Below the pieces are notes generated by a model that ran no database searches, was not told the DNA's origin, and saw only the letters and a program-made list of their open reading frames with translations. The position numbers were made by a program, and so were the translations under genes. DNA of 64,000 nucleotides from Thiohalobacter thiocyanaticus (GTDB taxonomy: Bacteria; Pseudomonadota; Gammaproteobacteria; Thiohalobacterales; Thiohalobacteraceae): contig NZ_QZMU01000001.1 in assembly GCF_003932505.1 (NCBI RefSeq), forward strand, positions 806,001 to 870,000, written 5' to 3'. Positions 7,837-16,670 of this stretch are shown here, piece after piece. Numbering within the stretch: the first letter of the stretch is position 1; each line of letters starts with the position of its first letter.

Positions 7837-7863
7837 GTCCGAGGTACTCCCTGGACACTGCAG

Positions 7864-7890
7864 ACGGCCGCATCCGCGGCCGTTTTTCTT
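7864..7890 (+). terminator. Rho-independent terminator after soxB
   Basis: acggccgc and gcggccgt pair around atcc and are followed by TTTTTCTT. Confidence 0.9.
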
Positions 7891-7892
7891 TA

Positions 7893-7959
7893 CAGGAGCC
7901 ACGAAAGACACGAAAAAATTATATTGTCCGTGCTTTCCGTGTCTTCCGTGGCGCTCCTG
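7893..7959. repeat. Palindromic CCACGAAAGACACGAAA-type repeat
   Basis: caggagccacgaaagacacg on the left is an imperfect reverse complement of the segment ending gtgtcttccgtggcgctcctg on the right. It belongs to the same family as the perfect arms at 42110-42137 and 42410-42437 and has a loose internal 8-9 bp periodicity. Confidence 0.7.
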
Positions 7960-8035
7960 ATCTTACTTATCCACGCATGAAAAGCGGATTTGTGACTGCT
8001 ATGCTCGGGATCAGAGTCCTGTCAGGGAGAGTGAA

Positions 8036-9130
8036 ATGCTCCGCGCCATCATGCTGATCCCGCTGCTGACCCTGTTTCTGTGGGGCGCGACTGCCGCCAC
8101 TGCAATGGACAGGCTGGACGGCAGTCTGCAGAACCCCGGTTCTGCCGAGCGCCATCCCGACAACCGGCTGCCGCCCAACGCCATCGACACCGGGAGCCTG
8201 CCCCGCATCGTCATCGACGCCGACGCCCCGGATCACAGGCCCCTGCCCTATTACCGGCTGGCACCCGACACCTATTTTCTCTATGGCAATATTGCTCAGG
8301 TCAACGAGCGCAACCGCGGCTTCAACGGCAATGCGGGTTTCGTGGTCACGCCCGAGGGGGTGGTGGTCATCGACAGCCTTGGCACGCCTGCGCTGGCGCG
8401 GCGGCTGATCGCCACCATCCGCCAGGTCACGGATCAGCCCATCCGTTACCTGATCCTCACCCACAGCCACCCCGATCATGCCTACGGGGCCGCCGCCTTT
8501 CGCGAACTCGACGATGAAGTCACTGTCATCGGCCATCCCGGTATCCTCGACTACCTCGGCTCGGAGGTGATCCGGGAGTCGGCCGACTACCGGCGCGACA
8601 TCCTCGGCGCGGACATGCGCGGCTTCGAAGGCGTGAGACCCGACCTCCTCATCGACCGGCCACGGCTGGATGAACCACACACACTCGAGCTCGGCGGTCA
8701 GCGGTTTGAAATCTTCAATGCCGGCAAGCACCATTCCTACGGCGACCTGGTCGTGCATCAGGCCGGGCAGCGCATCGTCTGGATCTCCGACCTGGCCTTC
8801 AACCAGCGCACCACCTACATGGGTGATGGCAACAGCAAACAGGCGATCGAAGGCCAGGACTGGCTGCTGGAACGCTTCAGCGATGCCAGGCTGATGGTGC
8901 CGGGACACGGCAGCGCCCAGACCGCCCCCTTCCCGATGGTGGAAAAGACCCGCGCCTACATCCAGCGCCTGCGCGACGAAATGGCGGCAGCCATCGAAAA
9001 CGGGCTCACCCTGAGCGAGGCGGTCGAACAGTCGCATTTCCCGGAGTGGGAGGACAGCCGGCTGTATGAGGAAAACCACCGCCGCAACGCCAATTTCGTT
9101 TATCTGGAAATGGAGATGGCGCTGTTCTGA
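8036..9130 (+). CDS. Periplasmic MBL-fold metallohydrolase, SoxH-like / quinoprotein-relay type
   Basis: 364 residues with a signal peptide (about 1-23). The metallo-beta-lactamase fold shows the zinc motif HSHPDH at 143-148, a later metal-binding AGKHHSYGD, the Asp of ISDLAF and MVPGHG. Related exported MBL proteins occur as SoxH in sox clusters and as zinc metallohydrolases beside PQQ-dependent systems; the substrate is not established. Its position right after soxB, behind soxB's terminator, hints at sulfur metabolism but is only context. The start at 8036 follows AGGGAGA by five bases. Confidence 0.8.
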   Translation: MLRAIMLIPLLTLFLWGATAATAMDRLDGSLQNPGSAERHPDNRLPPNAIDTGSLPRIVIDADAPDHRPLPYYRLAPDTYFLYGNIAQVNERNRGFNGNAGFVVTPEGVVVIDSLGTPALARRLIATIRQVTDQPIRYLILTHSHPDHAYGAAAFRELDDEVTVIGHPGILDYLGSEVIRESADYRRDILGADMRGFEGVRPDLLIDRPRLDEPHTLELGGQRFEIFNAGKHHSYGDLVVHQAGQRIVWISDLAFNQRTTYMGDGNSKQAIEGQDWLLERFSDARLMVPGHGSAQTAPFPMVEKTRAYIQRLRDEMAAAIENGLTLSEAVEQSHFPEWEDSRLYEENHRRNANFVYLEMEMALF

Positions 9131-9298
9131 GACAGGCCCGCCGACTGGCTGAGTCAGTCCTACCCACCGACATCCCGTCCGCATCCGCCCTCTGCAGCTA
9201 CGAATATATTATATCCGTAGCCATTCGGCTTTTTGTTTGTGATCGTTTTCCCCTATCATTGCTGATGCCCACCGAAATACGGGATGCAGGGAATCCGA

Positions 9299-10252
9299 AT
9301 GAATCTGCGTGACCTGAAATACATCATCGCCGTGGCCGAGACCCGCCACTTCGGCCACGCAGCGGAACGCTGCTTCGTCAGCCAGCCGACCCTGAGCGGC
9401 CAGATCAAGAAACTGGAAGACGAGCTCGGCGTGGCCATCTTCGAGCGCACCAACCGCTCGGTGGAAGTCACTCCCATCGGCAATCAGATCCTGGATCATG
9501 CCCGCCGCATTCTGGAACAGGCCGACGCCATCACCCAGCTCGCCCGCGCCCATCAGGACCCCATCGCCGGCCCGCTGCGCATCGGCGCCATTCCGACCAT
9601 CAGCCCCTATCTGATGCCGCTGATCCTCAAGCCGCTGCGCAAGCAGCATCCCACGCTGCGGCCGGTACTGTCCGAGGAATTGACCGACGTCCTGCTGCAA
9701 CGCCTGCGCGATCACGAAATCGATGTGGCCCTGCTCGCCACGCCTGTGGATGAACATGACCTCGAGGTCATCCCGCTCTACGATGAGCCCTTCTGGATCG
9801 CCTATCCCCGTGAGCATCCCTTCTATACCCGGGAGCGCATCCGGCTGCATGACCTGGACGGGGAAAACCTGCTGCTGCTGGCCGAAGGGCACTGTCTGGC
9901 CCGCCAGGCCATGGATGTCTGCCACATCAAGCAGCGCCAGGACCAGGGCGAGCTGGCCGACCTGCGCGCCGCCAGCCTGGAAACCCTGATCCAGCTGGTC
10001 GGTGCCGGCTACGGTGTGACCTTGGTCCCGGCCCTGGCCATGCGCGGTTCCTGGACCACCGGCAGTGGCGTGGTGGCCCAGCCGCTGGCGATCGCCGATG
10101 CCTCGCGCCGGGTCGTGCTGGTACTGCGCCGCAGCTTCCCCCGCCGTCCCGCGGCCGAAGCCCTGGCTGCGGTGATCCTTGCCCAGTTGCCCAACACGGT
10201 GCAGCCCGTCAGCGGACGCAGGAACAAGCGGCGGGCCAGCCGGCCCAAATAA
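9299..10252 (+). CDS. oxyR: OxyR-type LysR regulator, hydrogen peroxide sensor
   Basis: 317 residues. An N-terminal winged helix (MNLRDLKYIIAVAE, then FVSQPTLSGQIKKLE) is followed by the LysR sensing domain. The redox pair is fully conserved and falls at Cys199 (EGHCLARQ) and Cys208 (MDVCH), the same numbers as in E. coli OxyR. Disulfide formation on peroxide exposure switches DNA binding. The start was placed at 9299, five bases after GCAGGGA; an in-frame ATG at 9284 would add five residues. No katG or ahpC is adjacent, so it probably acts at distant targets. Confidence 0.93.
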   Translation: MNLRDLKYIIAVAETRHFGHAAERCFVSQPTLSGQIKKLEDELGVAIFERTNRSVEVTPIGNQILDHARRILEQADAITQLARAHQDPIAGPLRIGAIPTISPYLMPLILKPLRKQHPTLRPVLSEELTDVLLQRLRDHEIDVALLATPVDEHDLEVIPLYDEPFWIAYPREHPFYTRERIRLHDLDGENLLLLAEGHCLARQAMDVCHIKQRQDQGELADLRAASLETLIQLVGAGYGVTLVPALAMRGSWTTGSGVVAQPLAIADASRRVVLVLRRSFPRRPAAEALAAVILAQLPNTVQPVSGRRNKRRASRPK

Positions 10253-10362
10253 TCGTAAATAACTATTACTATAATAAAAATAAACGTTTTTACCTATAAA
10301 TTTACCGGCCTCATACTCACTCCATGAACCATACAGGTGTCGCTACCGAGGGAGACCGGACC

Positions 10363-10572
10363 ATGACCAAGACCCTGAGCTTCGCCGCAGTCCACTTCAG
10401 CGTGGCCTTCAGCGTCGGTTACCTGATGACCGGCAGCCTGGCCGTGGGCGGCACCATCGCCCTGGTCGAGCCCCTGGCCAATACGCTTGCCTACCACCTG
10501 CACGAGCGCGTCTGGGCGCGACGGGAGCAGGCGAGGCCGTCTACCGGCCGACAGGCGCAGTTGCCGGTTTGA
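10363..10572 (+). CDS. DUF2061 family small membrane protein
   Basis: 69 residues. The pattern KTLSFAAVHFSVAFSVGYLMTG, GTIALVEPLANTLAYHLHERVW is that of DUF2061 proteins, with two predicted membrane helices (about 7-25 and 28-47). Function is unknown. The ATG at 10363 follows GGGAGA; a longer in-frame start at 10324 has no ribosome-binding site. The 110-bp AT-rich gap after oxyR should hold its promoter, though no clear -35/-10 pair is visible. Confidence 0.8.
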   Translation: MTKTLSFAAVHFSVAFSVGYLMTGSLAVGGTIALVEPLANTLAYHLHERVWARREQARPSTGRQAQLPV

Positions 10573-10624
10573 ACGGCGCTCGACCGGAGGGGTGAACCGG
10601 GCGTCACGATTTGCCTGGCGAGGC

Positions 10625-10653
10625 TTGACAATTAAATAATAATAATTATCATT
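10625..10653 (+). promoter_or_regulatory. Promoter overlapped by a predicted Fur box
   Basis: TTGACA (10625-10630) and TATCAT (10647-10652) lie 16 bases apart. Between and over them sits taataataattatca (10637-10651), whose reverse strand matches the 7-1-7 Fur consensus TGATAATNATTATCA at all but one position; further AATAAT hexamers extend it upstream. Repressor-bound Fur would block the -10 box, so the downstream gene should be induced by iron limitation. Confidence 0.65.
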
Positions 10654-10718
10654 TGCGTTTAATGAAGGCCGCAACCGTGCGGCCTGAACCCGGACCACCC
10701 GCCATGGAGGATCACTGC

Positions 10719-11009
10719 ATGCAAGCCATCCGCACCCTGCCCGGCCTGGAGCCGGACCCGGCCGCCGACCGGCCGCCGCGCCGCGATCTGCTGGAAGCCG
10801 TGCTGCTCTACCTCATGACACGCCACACCCTGCAGCCCAGCACCGGCCTCGCCCGGGGGGTCGTTTATCATCTGCGCCAGTTGCTGGATCACCCCGAACT
10901 CCGGACCACGCCGGTGGATCGCTCCGCGTATCAGGAGCTGCTGCGCAGTTGGATGCTGATCGCCTGCGAGGACGACCGTCCGGACAGCGCGGCCATCAGT
11001 CGGCATTGA
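10719..11009 (+). CDS. Hypothetical protein, probably Fur-regulated
   Basis: 96 residues, not recognised. It has no signal peptide or membrane segment. A predicted helical middle (LLEAVLLYLMTRHTLQPS, ARGVVYHLRQLLDHPE) and a second helix (YQELLRSWMLIACEDD) suggest a small soluble helical protein; the single Cys near the end is not in a motif. The start at 10719 follows GGAGG by eight bases; starts at 10653 and 10704 are alternatives. A TTGACA/TATCAT promoter covered by a Fur box lies 67-94 bp upstream, which is the best clue to its role in the iron response. Confidence 0.65.
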   Translation: MQAIRTLPGLEPDPAADRPPRRDLLEAVLLYLMTRHTLQPSTGLARGVVYHLRQLLDHPELRTTPVDRSAYQELLRSWMLIACEDDRPDSAAISRH

Positions 11010-11020
11010 AGGCAGACAAA

Positions 11021-11051
11021 ATAGAAAACGGCCGGGCAGGAAGCCGGCCGT
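11021..11051 (-). terminator. Terminator of the tRNA-Lys transcript
   Basis: acggccgg (11028-11035) pairs with ccggccgt (11044-11051). Read on the minus strand, the hairpin is followed by the T-rich ttttctattttg. It may also weakly serve the plus-strand gene ending at 11009. Confidence 0.75.
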
Positions 11052-11071
11052 CTGACCTGATACTGGGGGAG

Positions 11072-11147
11072 TGGTGGGCCGTGAAGGACTCGAACCTTCG
11101 ACCAGCCGGTTAAAAGCCGGATGCTCTACCAACTGAGCTAACGGCCC
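11072..11147 (-). tRNA. tRNA-Lys (anticodon UUU)
   Basis: 76 nt including an encoded CCA. Acceptor GGGCCGT pairs with ACGGCCC. The D arm is TTAGCTCAGTTGGTAGAGC, the anticodon loop is CTTTTAA, and the T arm is GAAGGTTCGAGTCCTTC. The gene stands alone, with its own promoter and terminator. No integrase or repeated tRNA end is seen nearby. Confidence 0.97.
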
Positions 11148-11164
11148 CGTGGGGCGAGCGCCGA

Positions 11165-11193
11165 ATCATACAGCAGCCCGCCACCGCAGGCAA
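11165..11193 (-). promoter_or_regulatory. tRNA-Lys promoter
   Basis: On the minus strand, TTGCCT (11193-11188) and TATGAT (11170-11165) are 17 bases apart, about 18 bp before the mature tRNA. The GC-rich segment after the -10 box (tcggcgctcgcccc) resembles a stringent-control discriminator. Confidence 0.75.
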
Positions 11194-11204
11194 AGACGAC
11201 GCCC

Positions 11205-12431
11205 TTACATCGCCTCCAGGCGCCGCATGCCCCTGGGCAGCAGGCGGAAGTCCACCAGGGAGCTCACCAGTGCCGCGCCGAAGCTGGCCTCGGCTTCGTA
11301 GAGCATCTTGTAGTACTGGATCTTCATGGTCAGGGCACTGCCCAGCACGATGGAACCGAAGGCCAGGAAGGAACCCAGCGCCAGGGTGGAGGCCCCGGTC
11401 ACGGCCTGTCCGATGGTGCAGCCCATGGCCAGCACGCCGCCGACTCCCATCAGCAGACCGCCGATAACGTGGCGCACGGCATCGCCCAGGTCATTGAACC
11501 ACTCGAAGCGGAAGCCGCGGCTGATGACAGCCCAGAGGAAGGAACCGACCACCACGCCGAAGGCCCCGACCATGGCGAAGGTCAGCAGCTGCTGGGCGAA
11601 GCCGCCTTCGGCATAGTGCAGCATCTGGCCGCTGGGGGCCACGAAGGTATAGGACTGCACGCCGGTGGCGTGAGGTTTGACGTCCAGCCATTCGAGCTCG
11701 GACAGCCATTCCTGACCCATCGGACCTGCAGTCACTGCCCAGGCACCGACCACGGCCAGGCCGACCACGGTGCCGCCCAGGATGTTGTCGAAGCTGGTGC
11801 GGAACTCGGCGGCGCGAAAGCACCAGGCCGCGAACAGCACACCCAGCACGGCAGCCAGGGTGATATATGCCGCCCGGGTATCCTCCATGCCGGCCAGGCC
11901 GCCGACGATGCTGCCCAGGTCTTGGCTGGCCATGCCGTACTCGGTGAGATTCGGGGACAGCGGGTTCATCCACTGCAGGAACACATAGTGGTCGAAACTG
12001 GTGTACAGCATGATGTAGGCAGCGATGCCCATCATCAGCACGACCACGACGGACTTGAGATTGCCGCCGCCGATGCGGATGAAGGTCTTGCTGCCGCAGC
12101 CGCTGCCGAGCGACATGCCGATACCGAACAACAGCCCGCCGAGGACATAACGCGGCCAGACGAACATCGGCGTGCGGTAGGGCGGCTGGGCCGTGTCATT
12201 GCTGGCAGTCAGGCTCATGTCGGTGTAACCGAACAGTTCCAGCGCCAGCACGCCCAGGATGGCCACCGCGACGGCGAACACCCAGGCCCGCAACCGGCCG
12301 GTGTCATTCATGTTGACCCAGTCGGAGACCGAGCCCATGGTGCAGAAGTTGGTCTTGTTGACGACGGCACCCATCAGTACGGCGATGCCGAAGCCCCACA
12401 GCAGGATTTGATTACCCAGAGTCAGTTCCAT
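11205..12431 (-). CDS. YeeE/YedE family membrane transporter (thiosulfate/sulfur compound uptake)
   Basis: 408 residues with about nine to ten predicted membrane helices. The signature cysteine loops of YeeE/TsuA are present: NFCTMG (Cys30), GSGCGSKT (Cys112) and MGCTIGQ (Cys338). In characterised members these cysteines relay thiosulfate through the pore. The protein is about 50 residues longer than the E. coli family type, with a periplasmic-looking insertion around residues 235-270. In a Sox-positive organism it could import thiosulfate or move sulfur for TusA and rhodanese proteins. It is monocistronic here, 62 bp downstream of queC. Confidence 0.88.
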   Translation of the reverse strand: MELTLGNQILLWGFGIAVLMGAVVNKTNFCTMGSVSDWVNMNDTGRLRAWVFAVAVAILGVLALELFGYTDMSLTASNDTAQPPYRTPMFVWPRYVLGGLLFGIGMSLGSGCGSKTFIRIGGGNLKSVVVVLMMGIAAYIMLYTSFDHYVFLQWMNPLSPNLTEYGMASQDLGSIVGGLAGMEDTRAAYITLAAVLGVLFAAWCFRAAEFRTSFDNILGGTVVGLAVVGAWAVTAGPMGQEWLSELEWLDVKPHATGVQSYTFVAPSGQMLHYAEGGFAQQLLTFAMVGAFGVVVGSFLWAVISRGFRFEWFNDLGDAVRHVIGGLLMGVGGVLAMGCTIGQAVTGASTLALGSFLAFGSIVLGSALTMKIQYYKMLYEAEASFGAALVSSLVDFRLLPRGMRRLEAM

Positions 12432-12493
12432 CTCTCACTTGCCTCTCGATCTTGAAGAGTTTCGCCACCACCGCCCCCTTACGACCGTGGCCA

Positions 12494-13183
12494 TCAGTTT
12501 CGGTATCGGGTCGGGTCCGGCACGCCCGCCGCGGCGAAGCCCGCCGCGCGCAGCCGGCAGGAATCACAGCGCCCGCAGGCCCGGCCCTGCTCGTCGGCGG
12601 CGTAGCAGGATACGGTCAGGCTGTAATCCACGCCCAGACGCATGCCTTCCTGAATGATGCGCGCCTTGCTCCATTCCAGCAACGGCGCCCGGATCCTGAA
12701 GTGCCCGCCTTCCACGCCGGCACGGGTGGCCAGGTTAGCTAGACGCTCGAAGGCCTGGATATATTCCGGCCTGCAGTCCGGATAACCGGAATAATCCACG
12801 GCATTGACACCGATGAACAGGTCCCGCGCGCCCAGCACCTCCGCCCAGCCCAGTGCCAGGGACAGGAATACCGTATTCCGGGCCGGGACATAGGTCGACG
12901 GGATTCCCGCCGCAGGGGCCTCGGGCACTGGAATGTCAGGGTCCGTCAGGGCCGAGCCGCCGAACCGGGACAGATCGAGCCGGACGACCTGGTGATCCGT
13001 GATGCCCTGCGCATGCACAATCCGTACCGCCGCTGCCAGCTCGGCACTGTGGCGCTGCCCGTAATCCAGGCTCAGGGCGTGACAGTCATAGCCCTGCGCC
13101 CGGGCGATGGCCAGCACCGTGGCCGAATCCAGACCGCCCGAGAGCAGCACCACGGCCTTCCCGGCTGTTTCAGACTGCACCAT
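12494..13183 (-). CDS. queC: QueC, 7-cyano-7-deazaguanine synthase
   Basis: 229 residues. The PP-loop ATP-binding motif [13 protein letters not shown] lies near the N-terminus, and the C-terminus has the zinc site [17 protein letters not shown]. It converts 7-carboxy-7-deazaguanine to preQ0 in queuosine synthesis. The start is placed at the ATG at 13183, eight bases after AGGTGA. A GTG at 13195 that overlaps the queE stop would add four residues and is the alternative. It is translationally coupled to queE. Confidence 0.93.
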   Translation of the reverse strand: MVQSETAGKAVVLLSGGLDSATVLAIARAQGYDCHALSLDYGQRHSAELAAAVRIVHAQGITDHQVVRLDLSRFGGSALTDPDIPVPEAPAAGIPSTYVPARNTVFLSLALGWAEVLGARDLFIGVNAVDYSGYPDCRPEYIQAFERLANLATRAGVEGGHFRIRAPLLEWSKARIIQEGMRLGVDYSLTVSCYAADEQGRACGRCDSCRLRAAGFAAAGVPDPTRYRN

Positions 13184-13191
13184 CGTTCGTT

Positions 13192-13872
13192 TCACCTGCC
13201 CGGCACGTCGCCCCAGAGCAGCTTGTGCAGCTGCACCTGGAAACGCACCGGCAGCCGGTCGGCAAGTATCCAGTCCGCCAGGTCGCGCGGCGCCAGCCGT
13301 CCCCAGACGGGCGAGAACAGCACCTGGCAGATGGCGGGGATGTCGTACTCGGTAAGCTTTTCCCGGGCCCAGTCATAATCGGCCCGGTCGCACAGCACAA
13401 ACTTGATCTGATCGTCCGGGCTCATGTGCTCCAGCACGCAGTAGCGGTTGCGCTCGACCTCGCCCGAGCCCGGGGTCTTGAGGTCCACCACCTTGATCAC
13501 GCGCGGGTCGATGCGGTCGATATCCAGCGCGCCGCTGGTCTCCAGCGACACCCGGTAGCCGGCATCGCACAGGCGGGTCAGCAGCGGCCGGCAGGCCTTC
13601 TGGGCCAGCGGTTCGCCCCCGGTGACCGTGACATGGCGGGCCCCGTACTGCCCGACCTCGGTCAGGATGGCCCCCAGGTCCATCCATTCACCGCCATGGA
13701 AGGCATATTCCGTATCACAGTAGTGGCAGCGCAGGGGACAGCCGGTCAGGCGCACGAATACCGTGGGCCAGCCCACCGTGTCCGCCTCGCCCTGCAGGGA
13801 ATGGAAGATCTCGGTGATGCGCAGCCGGTCGCCGGCGGCCGGTCCGGAAGTGGGGGTGGAGAGTTCGGGCAT
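13192..13872 (-). CDS. queE: QueE, 7-carboxy-7-deazaguanine synthase (radical SAM)
   Basis: 226 residues. The radical SAM cluster motif CPLRCHYC (Cys45, 49, 52) follows the substrate segment [10 protein letters not shown], with TVTGGEPL and LETSGAL further along. It forms the deazaguanine ring of queuosine from CPH4. In many Gammaproteobacteria queE and queC lie directly after tol-pal-cpoB, as here (90 bp after cpoB). Confidence 0.94.
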   Translation of the reverse strand: MPELSTPTSGPAAGDRLRITEIFHSLQGEADTVGWPTVFVRLTGCPLRCHYCDTEYAFHGGEWMDLGAILTEVGQYGARHVTVTGGEPLAQKACRPLLTRLCDAGYRVSLETSGALDIDRIDPRVIKVVDLKTPGSGEVERNRYCVLEHMSPDDQIKFVLCDRADYDWAREKLTEYDIPAICQVLFSPVWGRLAPRDLADWILADRLPVRFQVQLHKLLWGDVPGR

Positions 13873-13961
13873 CCGGCTATTTTACCGCATCCGGCATGGC
13901 GGCGGCAGGGCAGGCCACGCCGGAAACGGGGCCTACGGCCCTGATCCCGGCCTGCGGGAGT

Positions 13962-14768
13962 CTAATGACCTTCGCGCTTGAGCCGCAGCAGCCGTTCCTC
14001 GGCCAGGCGCGCCGCGGTGGTGCCCGGGTAGGACCGGGTCACGGCCTCGAGTTCCCGGCGCGCGGCTTCCCAGTCCTCCATCTCGTAATGGATGAAACCG
14101 ATCTTCAGGCGGGCATCGGCGACCTTGTTGCTGTCGGGGTAGGCCTCGACCACCTCGCCGAATTCCTCCAGGGCCTGGGGGAACTGGCGGGTGACGTAGA
14201 AGGATTCCGCCAGCCAGTACTGGGCGTTGCCCGCGTAGGCGCTGTCCGGATGGGCCTCGAGAAAACCGCGGAAGGCCTCGGCGGCCTGCATGTAGCGGCC
14301 CTCGCGCAGGATGTCCAGCGCCTGCTGGTACTGCTCCCGCTGGCCCACGCCCGCGTCGGGATCCGGCGCCTCGGCCCCGTCGCCGGAGGTGGCCGGGCGG
14401 GACGGCAGGACCGGGATCCGGTCGGAATCCGCCGCTCCCGCCGCTGCGGCACCGGGAACCACGGCGGAAGGCGCGCCTCCGCCGCTCTCCAGCTGCTGCA
14501 GCCGCCGGTCCACGTCCATGTACAGATCGCGCTGGCGCTGCCTGAGCTGTTCCAGGGTGTGTCCCTGGACCTCCACATCGCCACGCAACTGCTGCACCTC
14601 TTGCTGCAGTTGCTCGATCCGGCTCAGCATCTCCATCAGGCCGCGGCTCTGCGTCAGCTGCTCCAGGCGCTGCACACGCTGATCCAGATCACCGTCGCGG
14701 GCCTGAACCGCCGGCGCGCTCACCAGCAGGGCGGCCAGTATCAGATTGATCGGCTGCAGGCGCATCAT
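13962..14768 (-). CDS. cpoB: CpoB (YbgF), cell-division coordinator
   Basis: 268 residues. A signal peptide (cleavage near VQA-RD, residue 23) is followed by a trimerising coiled coil (about 28-95), a low-complexity Gly/Ala/Pro linker (95-140) and a C-terminal TPR domain (about 145-265; YQQALDILREGRYMQAAEAF, YWLAESFYV). CpoB links the Tol complex with PBP1B during septal peptidoglycan synthesis. Its ATG overlaps the pal stop (TAATG), so the two are coupled. Confidence 0.93.
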   Translation of the reverse strand: MMRLQPINLILAALLVSAPAVQARDGDLDQRVQRLEQLTQSRGLMEMLSRIEQLQQEVQQLRGDVEVQGHTLEQLRQRQRDLYMDVDRRLQQLESGGGAPSAVVPGAAAAGAADSDRIPVLPSRPATSGDGAEAPDPDAGVGQREQYQQALDILREGRYMQAAEAFRGFLEAHPDSAYAGNAQYWLAESFYVTRQFPQALEEFGEVVEAYPDSNKVADARLKIGFIHYEMEDWEAARRELEAVTRSYPGTTAARLAEERLLRLKREGH

Positions 14769-15301
14769 TACTGATCCATGTAGACGATCTCGACCCGGCG
14801 GTTCTGGCGCCAGGCCTGCTCGTCATGGCCTTCCACCGCCGGCTTCTCCTCGCCGTAGCTCACGGTGCGGACCTGGTCCGGGGTCACCCCCTGGAACTCC
14901 AGCATGCGACGCACCGACTGCGCCCGGCGGTCTCCCAACCCGATGTTGTATTCCCGCGAACCGCGTTCATCGGCATGCCCTTCCAGCACCACCTGCTGCT
15001 GCGGGTTGGCGGACAGATACCGGGCATGGGCGGCAACCACCTCACGGTCCTCGGCGGCAACCTCGCTGGAATCGAACTCGAAATAGATGGTGCGAACGGA
15101 CAGGGGGCTGTCGGGGTCATCCAGCGCCATGCCGCGCATATCACCGTCGGCACCCAGGCCACGGCTCTGCGCGCCCTCAGCCCCTGTCGCGGCACCCCGA
15201 TCCTCCACGGCCACGTCATCGGCATCCCGTTTGTCCATGGTGCCACAGCCGCTCAATACGGCCAGGGCGAGGGTCCATACCAGTCCAATCCTGATGTTCA
15301 T
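14768..15301 (-). CDS. pal: Pal, peptidoglycan-associated lipoprotein
   Basis: 177 residues. A lipoprotein signal with lipobox LSGC places the acylated Cys at 19. A variable linker leads to the OmpA-like domain (about 65-175) with the peptidoglycan-binding segments IYFEFDSSEV, EGHADERGSREYN and the conserved Arg of GDRRAQSVRR. It anchors the outer membrane to the wall and binds TolB. Confidence 0.95.
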   Translation of the reverse strand: MNIRIGLVWTLALAVLSGCGTMDKRDADDVAVEDRGAATGAEGAQSRGLGADGDMRGMALDDPDSPLSVRTIYFEFDSSEVAAEDREVVAAHARYLSANPQQQVVLEGHADERGSREYNIGLGDRRAQSVRRMLEFQGVTPDQVRTVSYGEEKPAVEGHDEQAWRQNRRVEIVYMDQ

Positions 15302-15356
15302 TGCGTTGACTCCTTATTAAGTAAGTTATTCAGTAACGTTGGTGTTGTTTGAACCG

Positions 15357-16658
15357 CTATTCGAGAAACGGCGACCAGGCCGGTTCGCGCACCACGCCTT
15401 CCTGCAGCCGCAGGCGCTGGCCGACCCGGCCGTCGACCGAGGCCGCCGCCAGTACGCCGCGTCCGCCCACTTCGGTCGCGTACAGGATCATCCGGCCATT
15501 GGGCGCAAACGAGGGCGATTCATCCAGCTGGCCTTCACTGACCAGATTGAGCATGCCCCGTTCCAGGTCCTGCACCGCCACCCGGTAGGCCCCGCGGCCG
15601 TCGCGATGCAGCAGCGCCAGATGCCTGCCATCGGGGGCGAAATCCGCACTGGCATTATAGCCGCCCTCGAAGGTCAGGCGCTCCGGCCGCCCGCCGTCAA
15701 TCGCCAGGCGGTATAGCTGCGGGCTGCCGCCCCGATCCGAGGTAAAGACCAGGCTGCGTCCGTCGGGAGCCCAGGCCGGCTCGGTATCGATGCCCGGATG
15801 CCGGGTCAGTCGCCGCAGCCGGTCCGAATCCAGCGACAGGATATAGATTTCCGCATTGCCGTCCTGTGACAGGGTTAACGCCAGTCGGCGCCCGTCCGGC
15901 GACCAGGCCGGCGCCCCGTTGATGCCCTGATGTGAAGCGACCTTGCGCCGCTCGCCGCTGGCCAGCTCCTGGACATAGATCTCGGCGGTTTCCTGCTCGA
16001 AGGTGACATAGGCCAGACGGCGGGCATCCGGCGACCAGGCCGGGGACATCAACGGCTGGCGCGAACGCAGTACGGTGCGCGGGTTGTGACCGTCGGAGTC
16101 GGCCACCTGCAGGCTGTATCGGCGGTCATCACCGTCACCGGTCACGGTGACATAGGCAATCCAGGTGCGGAAGGCGCCGCGTTCCCCGGTCAGGGCCTCG
16201 TAGACGATGTCGGCGACCCGGTGGGCCGTCTCCCGCAGGCGCTCGCGCGTGGTGGGGAAGCTGTAACCGCTCAGCTGCCGGCCGCGGAATACATCGAACA
16301 ACCGGAAGTCAACGGTATAACGGCCCTCGCCCTGCGGTGTGATGCGCCCGATGACCAGGTTGTCCACGCCCACGGCACGCCAGTCGCGAAAACTGATGTC
16401 CTCGGGACGCACGGGCTTCGAGAGCATGTCGGCCTCGGGCAGGGGCGCAAACTGGCCGCTGCGGGTCAGGTCCGCGGCGACGATCCCGGCCACATCCTCC
16501 GGCGGGACGCCGGGACCACCCCAGCCGAAGGGTACGACAGCGATCGGCAGTGCGCCTTCCGTGCCCGAGGTAATCTCGATGGTCAGCTCGGCACGGGCCG
16601 GCTGCAGCGCGAACCAGCACAGCAGCAGCACGAAGGGATAAATAATTTTCTTCATCAT
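15357..16658 (-). CDS. tolB: TolB, periplasmic beta-propeller of Tol-Pal
   Basis: 433 residues, normal length. It has a signal peptide (about 1-23), the N-terminal TolB domain, and then a six-bladed propeller built of WSPDGRRLA-type repeats (SPAWSPDARRLAYV, PAWSPDGRRLAL, PAWAPDGRSLVF, ADFAPDGRHLAL, PSFAPNGRMILY). It relays TolA activity to Pal. It follows tolA after 12 bp. Confidence 0.95.
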   Translation of the reverse strand: MMKKIIYPFVLLLCWFALQPARAELTIEITSGTEGALPIAVVPFGWGGPGVPPEDVAGIVAADLTRSGQFAPLPEADMLSKPVRPEDISFRDWRAVGVDNLVIGRITPQGEGRYTVDFRLFDVFRGRQLSGYSFPTTRERLRETAHRVADIVYEALTGERGAFRTWIAYVTVTGDGDDRRYSLQVADSDGHNPRTVLRSRQPLMSPAWSPDARRLAYVTFEQETAEIYVQELASGERRKVASHQGINGAPAWSPDGRRLALTLSQDGNAEIYILSLDSDRLRRLTRHPGIDTEPAWAPDGRSLVFTSDRGGSPQLYRLAIDGGRPERLTFEGGYNASADFAPDGRHLALLHRDGRGAYRVAVQDLERGMLNLVSEGQLDESPSFAPNGRMILYATEVGGRGVLAAASVDGRVGQRLRLQEGVVREPAWSPFLE

Positions 16659-16670
16659 GACCTCAATGCG

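Noticed and set aside
6082..7911. 609-codon open frame opposite soxB
   Set aside because: Antisense shadow of soxB; Val/Ala/Asp/His-rich and featureless.
11072..11147. tRNA-Lys as an integration site
   Set aside because: No integrase, no repeated copy of the tRNA 3' end and ordinary core genes on both sides.
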